This document shows, one piece after another, positions 34,681-43,712 of a stretch of DNA of 64,000 bases (its first letter is position 1; each line of letters opens with the position of its first letter). The notes under the pieces are model-generated. The model saw only the letters and a list, made by a program, of their open reading frames with translations. It did not search any database and was not told where the DNA came from. The position numbers and the translations under genes were made by a program. The stretch covers positions 306,085 through 370,084 of the forward strand of contig NZ_PDWN01000002.1 of assembly GCF_010093205.1 (NCBI RefSeq), written 5' to 3'. This DNA is from Pseudoxanthomonas daejeonensis (lineage in GTDB: Bacteria; Pseudomonadota; Gammaproteobacteria; Xanthomonadales; Xanthomonadaceae).

Positions 34681-37422
34681 ATGAGTTCGGATCCCACCCT
34701 TTCCAACGTGCTGGTCGCCGCGTCGCTGCGCAGCGACCAGTGGCGCCAGCTCAATGCAGCCGCCCGTGCCTGGGCCGGCGCGGGCGAGTCGTCGCGGGGC
34801 GCCGCACGCGATGCCTGCGCGAAGCTGTTCGCCACGGCCATCCGGCTCGAGTACTGCTGGGCCTATCCGGGCGAGCGCCTGCTCGGGGCATTGCGCGAGG
34901 CGCTGGACGGCTCGGATGCAGGCCTGTTCGCGCGGCTGCTGCAGAAGGTGTCAGGTGCATTGCTGTCGGGCGACTACCGGCGCGACGAAGCGACCTGGAA
35001 CACGGCCGACGCCGCCGACCGCTCGATCCTCGATGCGCTGCCGCCCGATGTCACCGGCGTCGCGGAAAAGCCCTACTTCGAAGTGCTGGTCGTGACGCCG
35101 AGCGACCCCTCGCAATGGGCGCGCGCCAAGGAAGAGATGCGCCGCATGCAGCGCGCGGACGATGCCTTCCAGTACTCCGCCGTGCACGTGGGCAGCCTGG
35201 AAGACGCCTTGCTGGCGGTGATGGTCAACTTCGACCTGCAGGCGGTAGTGCTGGTCGACGGTTTCGGCTACGCCTCGCGCCACGACGTGCCCGACCTCAA
35301 GGCCTTCCTCGCGCGTCACTTCGAGGCCCGCCAGGACAGCCTGGACCCCGGCGCGCTGGCCACCGCGCTGGCCGGCAAGATCAAGGAATACCGGCCGGAA
35401 CTGGACCTGTACCTGCTCTCGGACCGCGCGCCCGAGCAGCTGGCCGGCAGCGAGGACGCCGCCCCGATCCGGCGCATGTTCCACCACGTCGAAGAGCCGA
35501 TGGAGATCCACCTGGCCCTGCTCGACGGGGTCAAGGACCGCTACGAGACACCGTACTTCGACAACCTCAAGAAGTACGCGCTGCGCCCGATCGGCACCTT
35601 CCACGCGCTGCCGATCGCACGCGGCAAGTCGATCTTCGGATCCAACTGGATCCGCGACATGGGCGAGTTCTACGGGACCAACATCCTGTTCGCCGAATCC
35701 TCCGCCACCACCGGCGGCCTGGACAGCCTGCTGGAGCCCACCGGCACCATCAAGCGCGCGCAGGAAGCCATCGCCCGCGCGTTCGGCGCCAAGCGCGCCT
35801 ACCTGGGCACCAACGGCACCTCGACCTCGAACAAGATCATCGTCCAGGCGGTGTGCAAGCCAGGCGACATCGTCATCGTCGACCGCAACTGCCACAAGTC
35901 GCACCACTACGGCTTCGTGCTCAGCGGCGCGCAGCCCTACTACGTCGAAGCGTTCCCGCTGACCGAGTATTCGATGTACGGCGCGGTGCCGCTGCGCACG
36001 ATCAAGCAGGCCCTGCTGGACTGCGCGGCCGCCGGCACGCTGGCGCGGGTCAAGGCGATCGACATGACCAACTGCACCTTCGACGGGCACATGTACAACC
36101 CGCGCAAGGTCATGGAGGAATGCCTGGCGATCAAGCCGGACCTGGTGTTCCTGTGGGACGAGGCCTGGTTCGGCTTCGCCCGCTTCAACCCGCTGCACCG
36201 CCGCCGCACCGCGATGGGCGCGGCCGCCGCGCTGACCAAGCGCTATCGCAGCGCGGCCTACCGCGCCGAGTACGAGGCCTGGGCCAAGGATGCGCCGGCG
36301 CTGGACCCCAAGGACCCGGCGGCACTCGACGCCCACCGCCTGCCCGACCCGGACAAGGTGCGCATCCGCGTCTACCAGACCAACTCCACCCACAAGTCGA
36401 TGTCCGCGTTCCGCCAGGGCTCGATGATGCTGGTGTGGGACGACGACTTCCACAAGGTGCAGGGACCTTTCCAGGAAGCCTTCCTGGCGCACACCTCGAC
36501 CTCGCCGAACCTGCAGCTGATCGCCTCGCTGGACCTGGCGCGGCGGCAGATGGAGCTGGAAGGTTATGCGCTGACCCTGAAGATGACCGACCTGGCGCTG
36601 CGCATCCGCCAGTCGATCAACAACCACCCGCTGATCTCGAAGTACTTCCGCGTGGCCACGCCCGAGGAAATGATCCCCGCCGAGTTCCGTCCTTCGGGAC
36701 TCAAGGACTACGGCCCGCCGAACGCGACCTGGGCGCAGACCGCCGAAGCCTGGGACGAGGACGAGTTCGCGCTGGATCCGACGCGCCTGACCGTGATCTG
36801 CGGCGCGGCCGGCTTCGACGGCACCCAGTTCAAGGGCATGCTCGCCGAGCGCTTCGACATCCAGATCAACAAGACCTCGCGCAACAGCATCCTGGTCCAG
36901 ACCAACATCAACAACACGCACAGCGATGCGGCGCTGCTGATCAAGGCGCTGGCCGACCTGTCGCGCGAGATCGACACGCGGCTGTCGCAGGAAAGTCCGG
37001 CCGGCAAGCAGGTGTTCGCCGACCGCGTGAAGTCGCTGATGACCGACGTGCCGGACCTGCCCAACTTCAGCCGCTTCCACGACGCGTTCCGCGACGACCC
37101 TGCCGCGCCGAGCAACGAGGGCCACATGCGGCCGGCGTTCTTCATGGCCTATGACGAGGACACCTGCGAGTACGTCAAGCTGCACAGCGCCGACGTCGAC
37201 GCGCGCCTGCGCGACGGACCGGAAATGGTCTCGGCCAATTTCGTCATTCCCTATCCGCCCGGCTTCCCGATCATGGTGCCCGGCCAGATCATCACCGCCG
37301 ACACGATCACCTACATGCGCAAGCTCGATGTGAAGGAGATCCACGGCTACAACGCCGCGCAGGGCATCAAGTTGATCAAGCCGACCGCGCTCGCCGGCCG
37401 TCGCGCCAATTCCCAGCAGTAA
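34681..37422 (+). CDS. large Orn/Lys/Arg-family PLP decarboxylase
   Basis: A 913-residue fold-I PLP enzyme of the ornithine/lysine/arginine decarboxylase family. Order: an unusual helical N-terminal domain (about 1-125) of unknown function; a receiver-like wing domain (about 130-280); the catalytic core, with the cofactor-stacking His405 (NCHKSHHYG), Asp493 (LWDEAWFGFA) and Schiff-base Lys572 (STHKSMSAF); and a C-terminal domain ending about 890. Asp493-Lys572 is 79 residues, roughly 40 more than I recall for E. coli LdcI, because of an insert at about 520-560. ATG 34681 follows TGGAG. It removes CO2 from an amino acid of unknown identity. Downstream AspT-type exchangers suggest a decarboxylation/antiport cycle. 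Confidence 0.9.
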   Translation: MSSDPTLSNVLVAASLRSDQWRQLNAAARAWAGAGESSRGAARDACAKLFATAIRLEYCWAYPGERLLGALREALDGSDAGLFARLLQKVSGALLSGDYRRDEATWNTADAADRSILDALPPDVTGVAEKPYFEVLVVTPSDPSQWARAKEEMRRMQRADDAFQYSAVHVGSLEDALLAVMVNFDLQAVVLVDGFGYASRHDVPDLKAFLARHFEARQDSLDPGALATALAGKIKEYRPELDLYLLSDRAPEQLAGSEDAAPIRRMFHHVEEPMEIHLALLDGVKDRYETPYFDNLKKYALRPIGTFHALPIARGKSIFGSNWIRDMGEFYGTNILFAESSATTGGLDSLLEPTGTIKRAQEAIARAFGAKRAYLGTNGTSTSNKIIVQAVCKPGDIVIVDRNCHKSHHYGFVLSGAQPYYVEAFPLTEYSMYGAVPLRTIKQALLDCAAAGTLARVKAIDMTNCTFDGHMYNPRKVMEECLAIKPDLVFLWDEAWFGFARFNPLHRRRTAMGAAAALTKRYRSAAYRAEYEAWAKDAPALDPKDPAALDAHRLPDPDKVRIRVYQTNSTHKSMSAFRQGSMMLVWDDDFHKVQGPFQEAFLAHTSTSPNLQLIASLDLARRQMELEGYALTLKMTDLALRIRQSINNHPLISKYFRVATPEEMIPAEFRPSGLKDYGPPNATWAQTAEAWDEDEFALDPTRLTVICGAAGFDGTQFKGMLAERFDIQINKTSRNSILVQTNINNTHSDAALLIKALADLSREIDTRLSQESPAGKQVFADRVKSLMTDVPDLPNFSRFHDAFRDDPAAPSNEGHMRPAFFMAYDEDTCEYVKLHSADVDARLRDGPEMVSANFVIPYPPGFPIMVPGQIITADTITYMRKLDVKEIHGYNAAQGIKLIKPTALAGRRANSQQ

Positions 37423-37449
37423 CCACGCCTGACTTCCGGAGACGCTGTC

Positions 37450-39150
37450 ATGCAGGCTTTCTTCCAGTTCCTGGCCGACAACCCGTACATCCTGCTGTTC
37501 TTCACGGTGGGCATGGCGGTGGTCGTCGGCAAATTCGCGGTCAAGGGTTACGGGCTGGGCATGGTCGCCGCGGCGATCGTGGTCGGCGCGGGCCTGGCCA
37601 CCTGGGCGTCGGTGTACGGCGTCAAGATGCAGCTCGACAACTTCGCCAAGTCGCTCTTCTATTACCTGTTCATGTACGGCGTCGGCCTGCGCGTGGGTCC
37701 GGCGTTCTTCAACGCACTGAAGAAAGACGGCATCACCTTCACCATCCTGGCGGTGATCTGCTCGTTCCTCGGCCTTGGCCTGGTGGTGCTGATGTCCGGC
37801 TGGCTGGACCTGCCCGCCGGCGCTGCCGGTGGCGTGCTGGCCGGTTCGCAGACCATGTCCGCGGCAATCGGCACGGCGGAGATGGCCGTCAGCCAGGGCG
37901 CCTACAAGCTGCCCGAGGGAACCACCGCCGAGCAGGTGTCGGGCATGATCGCGCTGGGTTACGGCGTGACCTACATCTGGGGCACGATCGGCATCATCCT
38001 CGTCTGCAAGTACCTGCCGCGCTGGTGGGGCGTGGATGCGCGCAAGGCGGCCAGGGAGTACGAGCTGGAACACGGCGTCAAGAACGTCGATGACGCCGCG
38101 CTGACCGGCTATCGCGGCGGTGGCCTGCGTGCCTACCGGCTCGAGAACACCGCGACCGCCGGGCAGAGCATCGCCCAGTTCCGCAGCAAGTATCCGCAGT
38201 ACCGCATCGTCAACGTCCGTCGCGGCGAGGAATCGCTGGGCGCTGATCCGGGACTGCTGCTGCAGACCGGTGACGTGCTCGCACTGGGCGGCAAGCTGGG
38301 CGACCTGACCGAGAACCTGGGCCTGATCGGCACCGAGGTCGACGATCCCAAGGCCCTGTCGGTCCCGCTGGACCAGGCCGAGATCGTGGTGACCGAGAAG
38401 GACGCGGTCGGCAAGCCGCTGAGCGCGCTGGCCGCCGAAGACTTCGCCGGCCAGCTGCAGGTCACCCGCATGGAGCGTTCGGGCGAACCCTTCCCGGTCG
38501 GCCGTGACACCGAGCTCAAGCGGTTCGACGTGCTCCACGTGACCGGCCTCAAGGGTGCGGTGGACAAGGCCGCCGGCCTGCTCGGCAAGATCGCGCGGCC
38601 GAGCACGTCCACCGACCTGCTGACCCTGTCCGGGGGCATGGTGCTGGGCCTGCTGATCGGCAAGATCAACGTGCCGGTGGGCGACTTCAGCGTGGGCCTG
38701 GGCAACGCCGGTGGCCTGCTGCTGTCGGGCATCTTCGTGTCCTCGCTGGTGTCGCGGCTGCGCTTCTTCGGCAGCACGCCGAATGCGGCGCGCAACATCC
38801 TCGAGGACCTGGGCCTGGTGACCTTCATCGCCATCGTCGGCATCAACGCCGGCGCCACCCTGCTCGACCAGCTCACCGGCTCGATCGCGCTGAAGATCTT
38901 CCTGGCCGGCTTCGTCGCCAGCACGGTGCCGCCCTTCGTCACCTGGGCGGTCGGTTACCACATCTTCAAGATCAATCCTGCGGTGCTGATGGGCGGCGTG
39001 GCGGGTTCGCGTTCGCACTCCGGGCCGGCACGCGAGGCATCCAAGGAGATCGACAGCAGCGTGCCATGGGTCGGCTTCCCGGTCGGCTACGCCATCTCCG
39101 GCGTGCTGTACACGGTGTTCGGCTACTTCGCGATGGTGCTCTCGCAGTAG
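37450..39150 (+). CDS. AspT-family (aspartate:alanine exchanger-like) transporter 1
   Basis: A 566-residue inner-membrane protein of the AspT/YbjL/YidE family. Two blocks of about five helices (residues 1-185 and 385-566) flank two TrkA-C/RCK_C-like cytosolic domains (about 215-370, LRAYRLENTATAGQSIAQF and AVGKPLSALAAEDFAGQLQV). Conserved helix motifs are GGVLAGSQTMSAAIGTAEMA and its counterpart GGVAGSRSHSGPAREASKE. The family founder AspT exchanges aspartate for the alanine made by its partner decarboxylase. The gene starts 27 bases after the PLP decarboxylase, so an analogous amino-acid/amine exchange is plausible. Confidence 0.9.
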   Translation: MQAFFQFLADNPYILLFFTVGMAVVVGKFAVKGYGLGMVAAAIVVGAGLATWASVYGVKMQLDNFAKSLFYYLFMYGVGLRVGPAFFNALKKDGITFTILAVICSFLGLGLVVLMSGWLDLPAGAAGGVLAGSQTMSAAIGTAEMAVSQGAYKLPEGTTAEQVSGMIALGYGVTYIWGTIGIILVCKYLPRWWGVDARKAAREYELEHGVKNVDDAALTGYRGGGLRAYRLENTATAGQSIAQFRSKYPQYRIVNVRRGEESLGADPGLLLQTGDVLALGGKLGDLTENLGLIGTEVDDPKALSVPLDQAEIVVTEKDAVGKPLSALAAEDFAGQLQVTRMERSGEPFPVGRDTELKRFDVLHVTGLKGAVDKAAGLLGKIARPSTSTDLLTLSGGMVLGLLIGKINVPVGDFSVGLGNAGGLLLSGIFVSSLVSRLRFFGSTPNAARNILEDLGLVTFIAIVGINAGATLLDQLTGSIALKIFLAGFVASTVPPFVTWAVGYHIFKINPAVLMGGVAGSRSHSGPAREASKEIDSSVPWVGFPVGYAISGVLYTVFGYFAMVLSQ

Positions 39151-39174
39151 GCGCTGCGAGACGAGGAGAACGAC

Positions 39175-40578
39175 ATGGACATCAGGCTGAGCCCGAAACG
39201 GCGCCACAGGGGATCGGCGTTCCTCGTCACCACGGCCGGTTGCCTGCTTGCAGGCAGCCTGGCCGCACCGGGCCTGGCATTCGCCCAGGCTGCGCCGCAG
39301 GAACCGGTCCGCGAGGAACTCGAAGCGCTCGACGACATGGACCTGGCGCCGAGCTCGGTCGAGCAGGGCCAGACACCGCTGGACCAGAGCTTCGGCCCCT
39401 CGCGCCAGGAATGGATCCGCGAAACCCGGCGCAAGGCCTTCGAGGACACCAAGTTCGACGTGCAGGCGCGCACCTTCTACCTGGACCGCGACAAGTACGA
39501 CAACAGCGAGATGGAAGCCTGGGCGCTGGGCGGATCGGCCGGCCTGAAGACCGGCTATTTCCGCGAGATCTTCGCGTTCGGCGCCACCGGCTACACCTCG
39601 CAGAGGCTGTACGGCCCCGACGACAAGGACGGCACCGGCCTGCTCGCCCCCGGGCAGGAGGGCTACACGGTGCTGGGCGAGGTCTACGGCGAGTTCCTGC
39701 TCAACCAGGACACGCGCCTGACCCTGGGCCGGCGCGCGTTCGACACGCCGTACATCAACAAGAACGACGCGCGGATGACGCCCAACACCTTCCAGGCTGC
39801 CGTTGTGCAGGGCCTGTACGGCGACAAGGACAGCGGGGAATGGCGGGTCGGCGGCGGCTACGTTGACAAGATCAAGGAACGCACCTCCGAGGACTTCGTG
39901 TCCATGGCCAAGGATGCCGGCGCGCCGGCCGGGGTCGAGCGCGGCGTCTATACGGCAGGTGCGAACTACGCGCTGGGTGACCTCTCTGTCGGTGCGATCG
40001 GCTACTACAGCGACGACATCATCGGCATCTTCTACACCGAGGCCAAGTACGCCTTCGCCCTGTCCGACGACTGGAAGCTGCGCACCGCCCTGCAGTACAG
40101 CGACCAGTCCAGCAACGGCGACCAGCTGCTCAAGGGAAGGAGCTTCGACTCCAACCAGTGGGGCGCCAAGGCCGAAGTGGTCAACGGCGGCGCGCTGTTC
40201 ACCGTGGCCTACACCGATGCCGGCGGCAACGCCAACATGCAGAACCCCTGGAGCGGCTACCCCGGCTACACCAGCGTGCAGGTGGAGGATTTCAACCGCG
40301 ATGGCGAGTCGGCATGGATGGTGCGCGCCGGCTACGACTTCGCCTCGGTCAAGGGGCTGGGCGTCTACGCCCTGTACGTGGACGGAAGCGACCCGGCTTC
40401 GCCGACCGACTACGCGCGCGAGGAAGCCGACTTCAACGTGCAGTGGAAAGCGTCGGAAGGCGTGCTGAAGGGGTTGATGGTCCGCCTGCGCTACGCCCAG
40501 GTTTCGCAGGCCGATCCGGCCAGCGACGACCTGAAGGACCTGCGCATCATGGTCTTCTACGACCCGCCATCGCTCTGA
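39175..40578 (+). CDS. OprD-like outer-membrane porin
   Basis: A 467-residue porin with a signal peptide ending LAFAQA and a variable linker to about residue 75. The barrel begins RKAFEDTKFDVQARTFYLDR and contains the OprD signature DTPYINKNDARMTPNTFQA at about residues 183-201, ending RIMVFYDPPSL. OprD-type channels admit amino acids and small organic acids. It is sandwiched between the two AspT-type exchanger genes with 24- and 19-base gaps, which argues that it delivers their substrate across the outer membrane. A GACGAGGAGA ribosome site precedes the ATG. Confidence 0.87.
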   Translation: MDIRLSPKRRHRGSAFLVTTAGCLLAGSLAAPGLAFAQAAPQEPVREELEALDDMDLAPSSVEQGQTPLDQSFGPSRQEWIRETRRKAFEDTKFDVQARTFYLDRDKYDNSEMEAWALGGSAGLKTGYFREIFAFGATGYTSQRLYGPDDKDGTGLLAPGQEGYTVLGEVYGEFLLNQDTRLTLGRRAFDTPYINKNDARMTPNTFQAAVVQGLYGDKDSGEWRVGGGYVDKIKERTSEDFVSMAKDAGAPAGVERGVYTAGANYALGDLSVGAIGYYSDDIIGIFYTEAKYAFALSDDWKLRTALQYSDQSSNGDQLLKGRSFDSNQWGAKAEVVNGGALFTVAYTDAGGNANMQNPWSGYPGYTSVQVEDFNRDGESAWMVRAGYDFASVKGLGVYALYVDGSDPASPTDYAREEADFNVQWKASEGVLKGLMVRLRYAQVSQADPASDDLKDLRIMVFYDPPSL

Positions 40579-40597
40579 CCACGCCGGGGAGGCGCAC

Positions 40598-42286
40598 ATG
40601 GAGTGGATGACCGCGCTGCTGTCGCGCAACCCGGAGCTGGGCGTGTACCTGGCGCTGGCGCTCGGCTACTGGGTCGGTGCGCGCAGGATCTTCGGCTTCA
40701 CCCTCGGCGGCGTCACCGGCTCCTTGCTGGCCGGCATGGTGCTGGGCATCCTGTTCGAGGTGCCGGTCTCGTCCACCGCCAAGTCGGTGGTGTTCCTGCT
40801 GTTCCTGTTCGGAATCGGCTACGAGGTCGGTCCACGGTTCGTCTCGGCGATGAAAGGCGACGGCTGGCGTTTCGCCGCGCTGGGCGTGTTCATGCCTGTC
40901 GTCGGCCTGCTGGCCGCCTGGGCGGTCGCCAGCGCGCTGGGACTCAACCCGGGGCTGGCCGCGGGCATGCTCTCGGGTGCACTGACCGAATCGCCGGCGA
41001 TGGGCACGGCGGCCGAGGCGATCCGCGCCCTGCCGCTGGACGAGGCCACCCGGCAGATGTACGAGGCGCACATCGGCGTAGCCGACGCGCTGTGCTACGT
41101 GACCGGGGCGCTCGGGGTGATCCTCACCTGCACCGTGATCGGTCCGGCGCTGTTGCGCGTGGACCTGGCCAAGGAAGCGCTGGAACTCGAGGCGCAGTAC
41201 GGAATCGTGCGCGTGCGCAGCGGCGTCGCATCGGCCTGGCAACCGTTCGAGACCCGCGCCTACCGGGTGGGTACCAGCGCGGCGATCGTCGGTCGCAGCG
41301 TCGCCCAGGCCGAGGGCCTCGCTGAAGGCATGCGCCTGTTCATCCACCGGATCAGGCGCCAGGGCGAACTGGTCGAGCCGACGTCGGACACGCTGATCGA
41401 GGCCGATGACCTGCTCGCGATCAGTGGCCGCCGCGAGGTGCTGGTCGCCTATGTCGGCGAGCGCGCCGACGAGATCGACGACCAGCCGCTGCTCGACGTG
41501 GCGACGGCTGTGCACGAAGTGTTCGTCAGCCGATCCGACTGGATCGACCGCCCGCTGGAGGAGATCGCCGCCGACGACGATGCGCGCGCGGTGTTCCTGG
41601 GCCGGATCATGCGTCGCGGCCAGCAGATCCCGATCGGCACGCGCACCACGCTGGAACGGGGCGATGTCGTGCAGCTCACCGGGCCCGAGCCCGCGGTCCA
41701 GCGCGCCGCCGCGCGCCTGGGCGAGATCCTGCATCCCACCGACGCCACCGACTTCGTCACCGTCGGCTTCGCGATCTTCGCCGGCGCCCTGTTCGGCGTG
41801 CTCGCCGCGGTTCCGGTGGGCGACATCAAGGTCACCATCGGCACCAGCGTGGGCACGCTGCTGGCGGGCATCGTCACCGGCCACCTGCGCGCGCGGCGGC
41901 CGCTGTTCGGCCGCGTGCCCGACAGCGCGGTCAAGTTCATGCAGTCGTTTGGCCTCGCCGGATTCGTGGCGATGGTCGGGCTTGGAGCCGGACCGCACTT
42001 CGTCCCGGCGGTGAAGGAGTCGGGCATCGGCCTGCTGCTGGGCGGCGCGGTGGTGACGATGGCGCCTTTGCTGGCCGGGCTCTGGTTCGGCCGCAAGGTC
42101 CTGAAGATCCATCCGATCCTGCTGCTGGGCGCGATCTCCGGCGCGCAGACGTTCACCGCCGCACTGGCCGCCTTGCAGGAGAAGAGCGGCAGCTCGATCG
42201 CGGTGATCGGCTACTCCGGATCGGTCGCCATCGCGCACGTGTTCCTCACCACCTGGGGCACGGTGATCGTGCTGTTGATGGTCTAG
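40598..42286 (+). CDS. AspT-family transporter 2
   Basis: A second AspT/YbjL/YidE-type transporter (562 residues), clearly diverged from the first but with the same plan: helices at about 1-185, two RCK_C-like domains at about 210-375 (VLVAYVGERADEIDDQP, RTTLERGDVVQLTGPEP) and helices to the end. The paired motifs read MLSGALTESPAMGTAAEAI and LLLGAISGAQTFTAALAAL, differing from transporter 1 at the likely substrate site. Two exchangers might handle different substrates or form a mixed complex. Last gene of the decarboxylase module. No strong terminator follows, only a GC-rich snap-back GGGAGCCTCCC. Confidence 0.89.
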   Translation: MEWMTALLSRNPELGVYLALALGYWVGARRIFGFTLGGVTGSLLAGMVLGILFEVPVSSTAKSVVFLLFLFGIGYEVGPRFVSAMKGDGWRFAALGVFMPVVGLLAAWAVASALGLNPGLAAGMLSGALTESPAMGTAAEAIRALPLDEATRQMYEAHIGVADALCYVTGALGVILTCTVIGPALLRVDLAKEALELEAQYGIVRVRSGVASAWQPFETRAYRVGTSAAIVGRSVAQAEGLAEGMRLFIHRIRRQGELVEPTSDTLIEADDLLAISGRREVLVAYVGERADEIDDQPLLDVATAVHEVFVSRSDWIDRPLEEIAADDDARAVFLGRIMRRGQQIPIGTRTTLERGDVVQLTGPEPAVQRAAARLGEILHPTDATDFVTVGFAIFAGALFGVLAAVPVGDIKVTIGTSVGTLLAGIVTGHLRARRPLFGRVPDSAVKFMQSFGLAGFVAMVGLGAGPHFVPAVKESGIGLLLGGAVVTMAPLLAGLWFGRKVLKIHPILLLGAISGAQTFTAALAALQEKSGSSIAVIGYSGSVAIAHVFLTTWGTVIVLLMV

Positions 42287-42427
42287 CCGCACGCCGCGCG
42301 GGAGCCTCCCGCCGCTGGCTCGTCCTTCCCGCCCCATGACGCACGCGAAGCCGGCGCGCTCCTGTTGACGCCGCGACCACGGCCACGCGTGGCAGGCTGG
42401 GCAGCCAGACACTGCATCGCGAACGCC

Positions 42428-42718
42428 ATGATCGATGCCATCGGATGGGCCGCCTCCATCATCCTGCTCGCCACCCTGGTGCGGCAGATCGTCAAGCAGG
42501 CCGGCAACAGCGACGGCGAAGGCGTCTCGACCTGGCTGTTCCTCGGACAGGCCACCGCTTCGGCGCTGTTCGTGGTCTACGCGGTGCTGCTGGGCAACTG
42601 GGTCTTCATCGTGACCAACAGCTGCCTGCTGCTGACTGCCCTGGCCGGGCAGTGGATCAGCTTCCGGCGTCGCAGGCAGGGCACGCATGCGCACGGATCC
42701 TCGCGGAGCACGACATGA
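42428..42718 (+). CDS. SemiSWEET/PQ-loop-like small membrane protein
   Basis: A 96-residue protein with three helices: about 2-19 (IDAIGWAASIILLATLV), 35-55 (VSTWLFLGQATASALFVVYAV) and 58-78 (LGNWVFIVTNSCLLLTALAG). The spacing and the Asn in helix 3 (FIVTNSCLL) fit the SemiSWEET half-transporters, which dimerise to move sugars. The assignment is by pattern and could be wrong. Its stop overlaps the next ATG (ATGA at 42715). Confidence 0.7.
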   Translation: MIDAIGWAASIILLATLVRQIVKQAGNSDGEGVSTWLFLGQATASALFVVYAVLLGNWVFIVTNSCLLLTALAGQWISFRRRRQGTHAHGSSRSTT

Positions 42719-42909
42719 CACCTCTGGACAAACCCCTGCGGCGCGAGCTCGAGATCGGCGGCCAGCTGTACACGCTGGTCGTGGATCCCGAGCAACTCAG
42801 CCTGGTCAGGAAGGGTCATCGCAAGGGGCTGGTACTGCGATGGGCGGAGCTGGTGAGTGGCGATGCCGCGCTGGCGACCGCGCTGCAGGCCTCGCTGGAC
42901 CACCCCTGA
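42715..42909 (+). CDS. small conserved-looking hypothetical protein
   Basis: A 64-residue soluble protein, MTPLDKPLRRELEIGGQLY at the start and WAELVSGDAALATALQASL near the end. It looks like a compact beta-then-alpha fold with a basic patch (RKGHRKGLVLR). The overlap with the SemiSWEET-like gene (ATGA) and normal codon use support it as a real gene. It is followed by the DUF72 gene 30 bases on. No function can be assigned. Confidence 0.65.
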   Translation: MTPLDKPLRRELEIGGQLYTLVVDPEQLSLVRKGHRKGLVLRWAELVSGDAALATALQASLDHP

Positions 42910-42939
42910 CGCGACTGCCGACTCCGGGACGACGCTGCG

Positions 42940-43671
42940 ATGCGCAAGGTGCTCGTGGGATGCGCGGGATGGTCGATTCCGGCCCCGTACCGCGACCGGT
43001 TCGCCGATGGGGAAAGCGTGCTGGCGCGCTACGCCTCCCGCTTTTCCGTGGTGGAGATCAACTCCTCGTTCTATCGTCCGCACCAGCCTTCGACCTATGC
43101 CCGCTGGGCGGCCAGCGTCCCGCGCGGCTTCCGCTTCTCGGTGAAGATGCCGAAGGAGATTTCGCACGAACTCGCGCTTCGTCGCTGCGGCCCGGCGCTC
43201 GATGCGTTCCTGGCGCAGTCGGGGGCGCTGGGTTCGAAGCTGGGGGGCTACCTGCTTCAGCTGCCCCCGGGGCAGGTGTTCGAGATGCGCACCGCATCGA
43301 CCTTCTTCCGCATGTTCCGTCGTCGCACCGATGCCCCGCTGGCGTGCGAAGCCAGGAACCTGAGCTGGTTCTCGCCGGCCGCCAGCGAACTTTTCGCCCT
43401 GCATGCCGTCGGGCGGGTCGACGCGGACCCTCGGGTGGGCGACAACGACCATGAGATGGATACCCGCTCCGCATGGCCGTACTGGCGATGGCACGGGGCG
43501 CCGCGGATCTACTACAGCGCGTATTCCGACGAACAGCTGCAGGCCCTGGCCGCATCCCTGCGCGCCCTCCCCGATGCACGCAGGCCAGCCTGGGTGATCT
43601 TCGACAACACCGCCCATGGTTTCGCGACGGCCAACGCCCTCAGGCTGCAGGCGCTGCTCGAGGGACCGTGA
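42940..43671 (+). CDS. DUF72 (YecE-like) protein
   Basis: A 243-residue TIM-barrel-like protein of the DUF72 family. It opens VLVGCAGWSIPAPYRDRF, followed by the hallmark VVEINSSFYRPHQPSTYARW, FRFSVKMPKEISHE and a C-terminal YYSAYSDEQLQALA, with the barrel-closing VIFDNTAHGFATANALRLQ (motifs each cited in part). The function is unknown despite wide conservation. It closes a three-gene unit with the SemiSWEET-like and 64-residue genes. The stop codon lies within a tandem repeat. Confidence 0.9.
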   Translation: MRKVLVGCAGWSIPAPYRDRFADGESVLARYASRFSVVEINSSFYRPHQPSTYARWAASVPRGFRFSVKMPKEISHELALRRCGPALDAFLAQSGALGSKLGGYLLQLPPGQVFEMRTASTFFRMFRRRTDAPLACEARNLSWFSPAASELFALHAVGRVDADPRVGDNDHEMDTRSAWPYWRWHGAPRIYYSAYSDEQLQALAASLRALPDARRPAWVIFDNTAHGFATANALRLQALLEGP

Positions 43672-43712
43672 GCGGGCGGGCCGTAAGCGGGACGAGCCGT
43701 GAGCGGGACGAC
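43666..43712 (+). repeat. three tandem 15-16-bp repeats across the DUF72 stop codon
   Basis: Three adjacent near-copies of CCGTGAGCGGGACGA at 43666-43680, 43681-43696 and 43697-43712, differing at a G/A and around the last bases. The DUF72 stop TGA lies in the first copy. This looks like slippage duplication in a GC-rich terminator region. Confidence 0.75.

Noticed and set aside
34951..40629. A 1892-codon open frame on the minus strand across the decarboxylase, AspT and porin genes
   Set aside because: It is antisense to four recognisable protein genes. Long open frames opposite real genes are expected at this GC content. Its translation is rich in Arg, Val, Gln and His with no domain.
40547..42721. 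A 724-codon minus-strand frame opposite AspT 2
   Set aside because: Shadow of the transporter gene; composition dominated by Gln, His, Arg and Asp and no recognisable motif.
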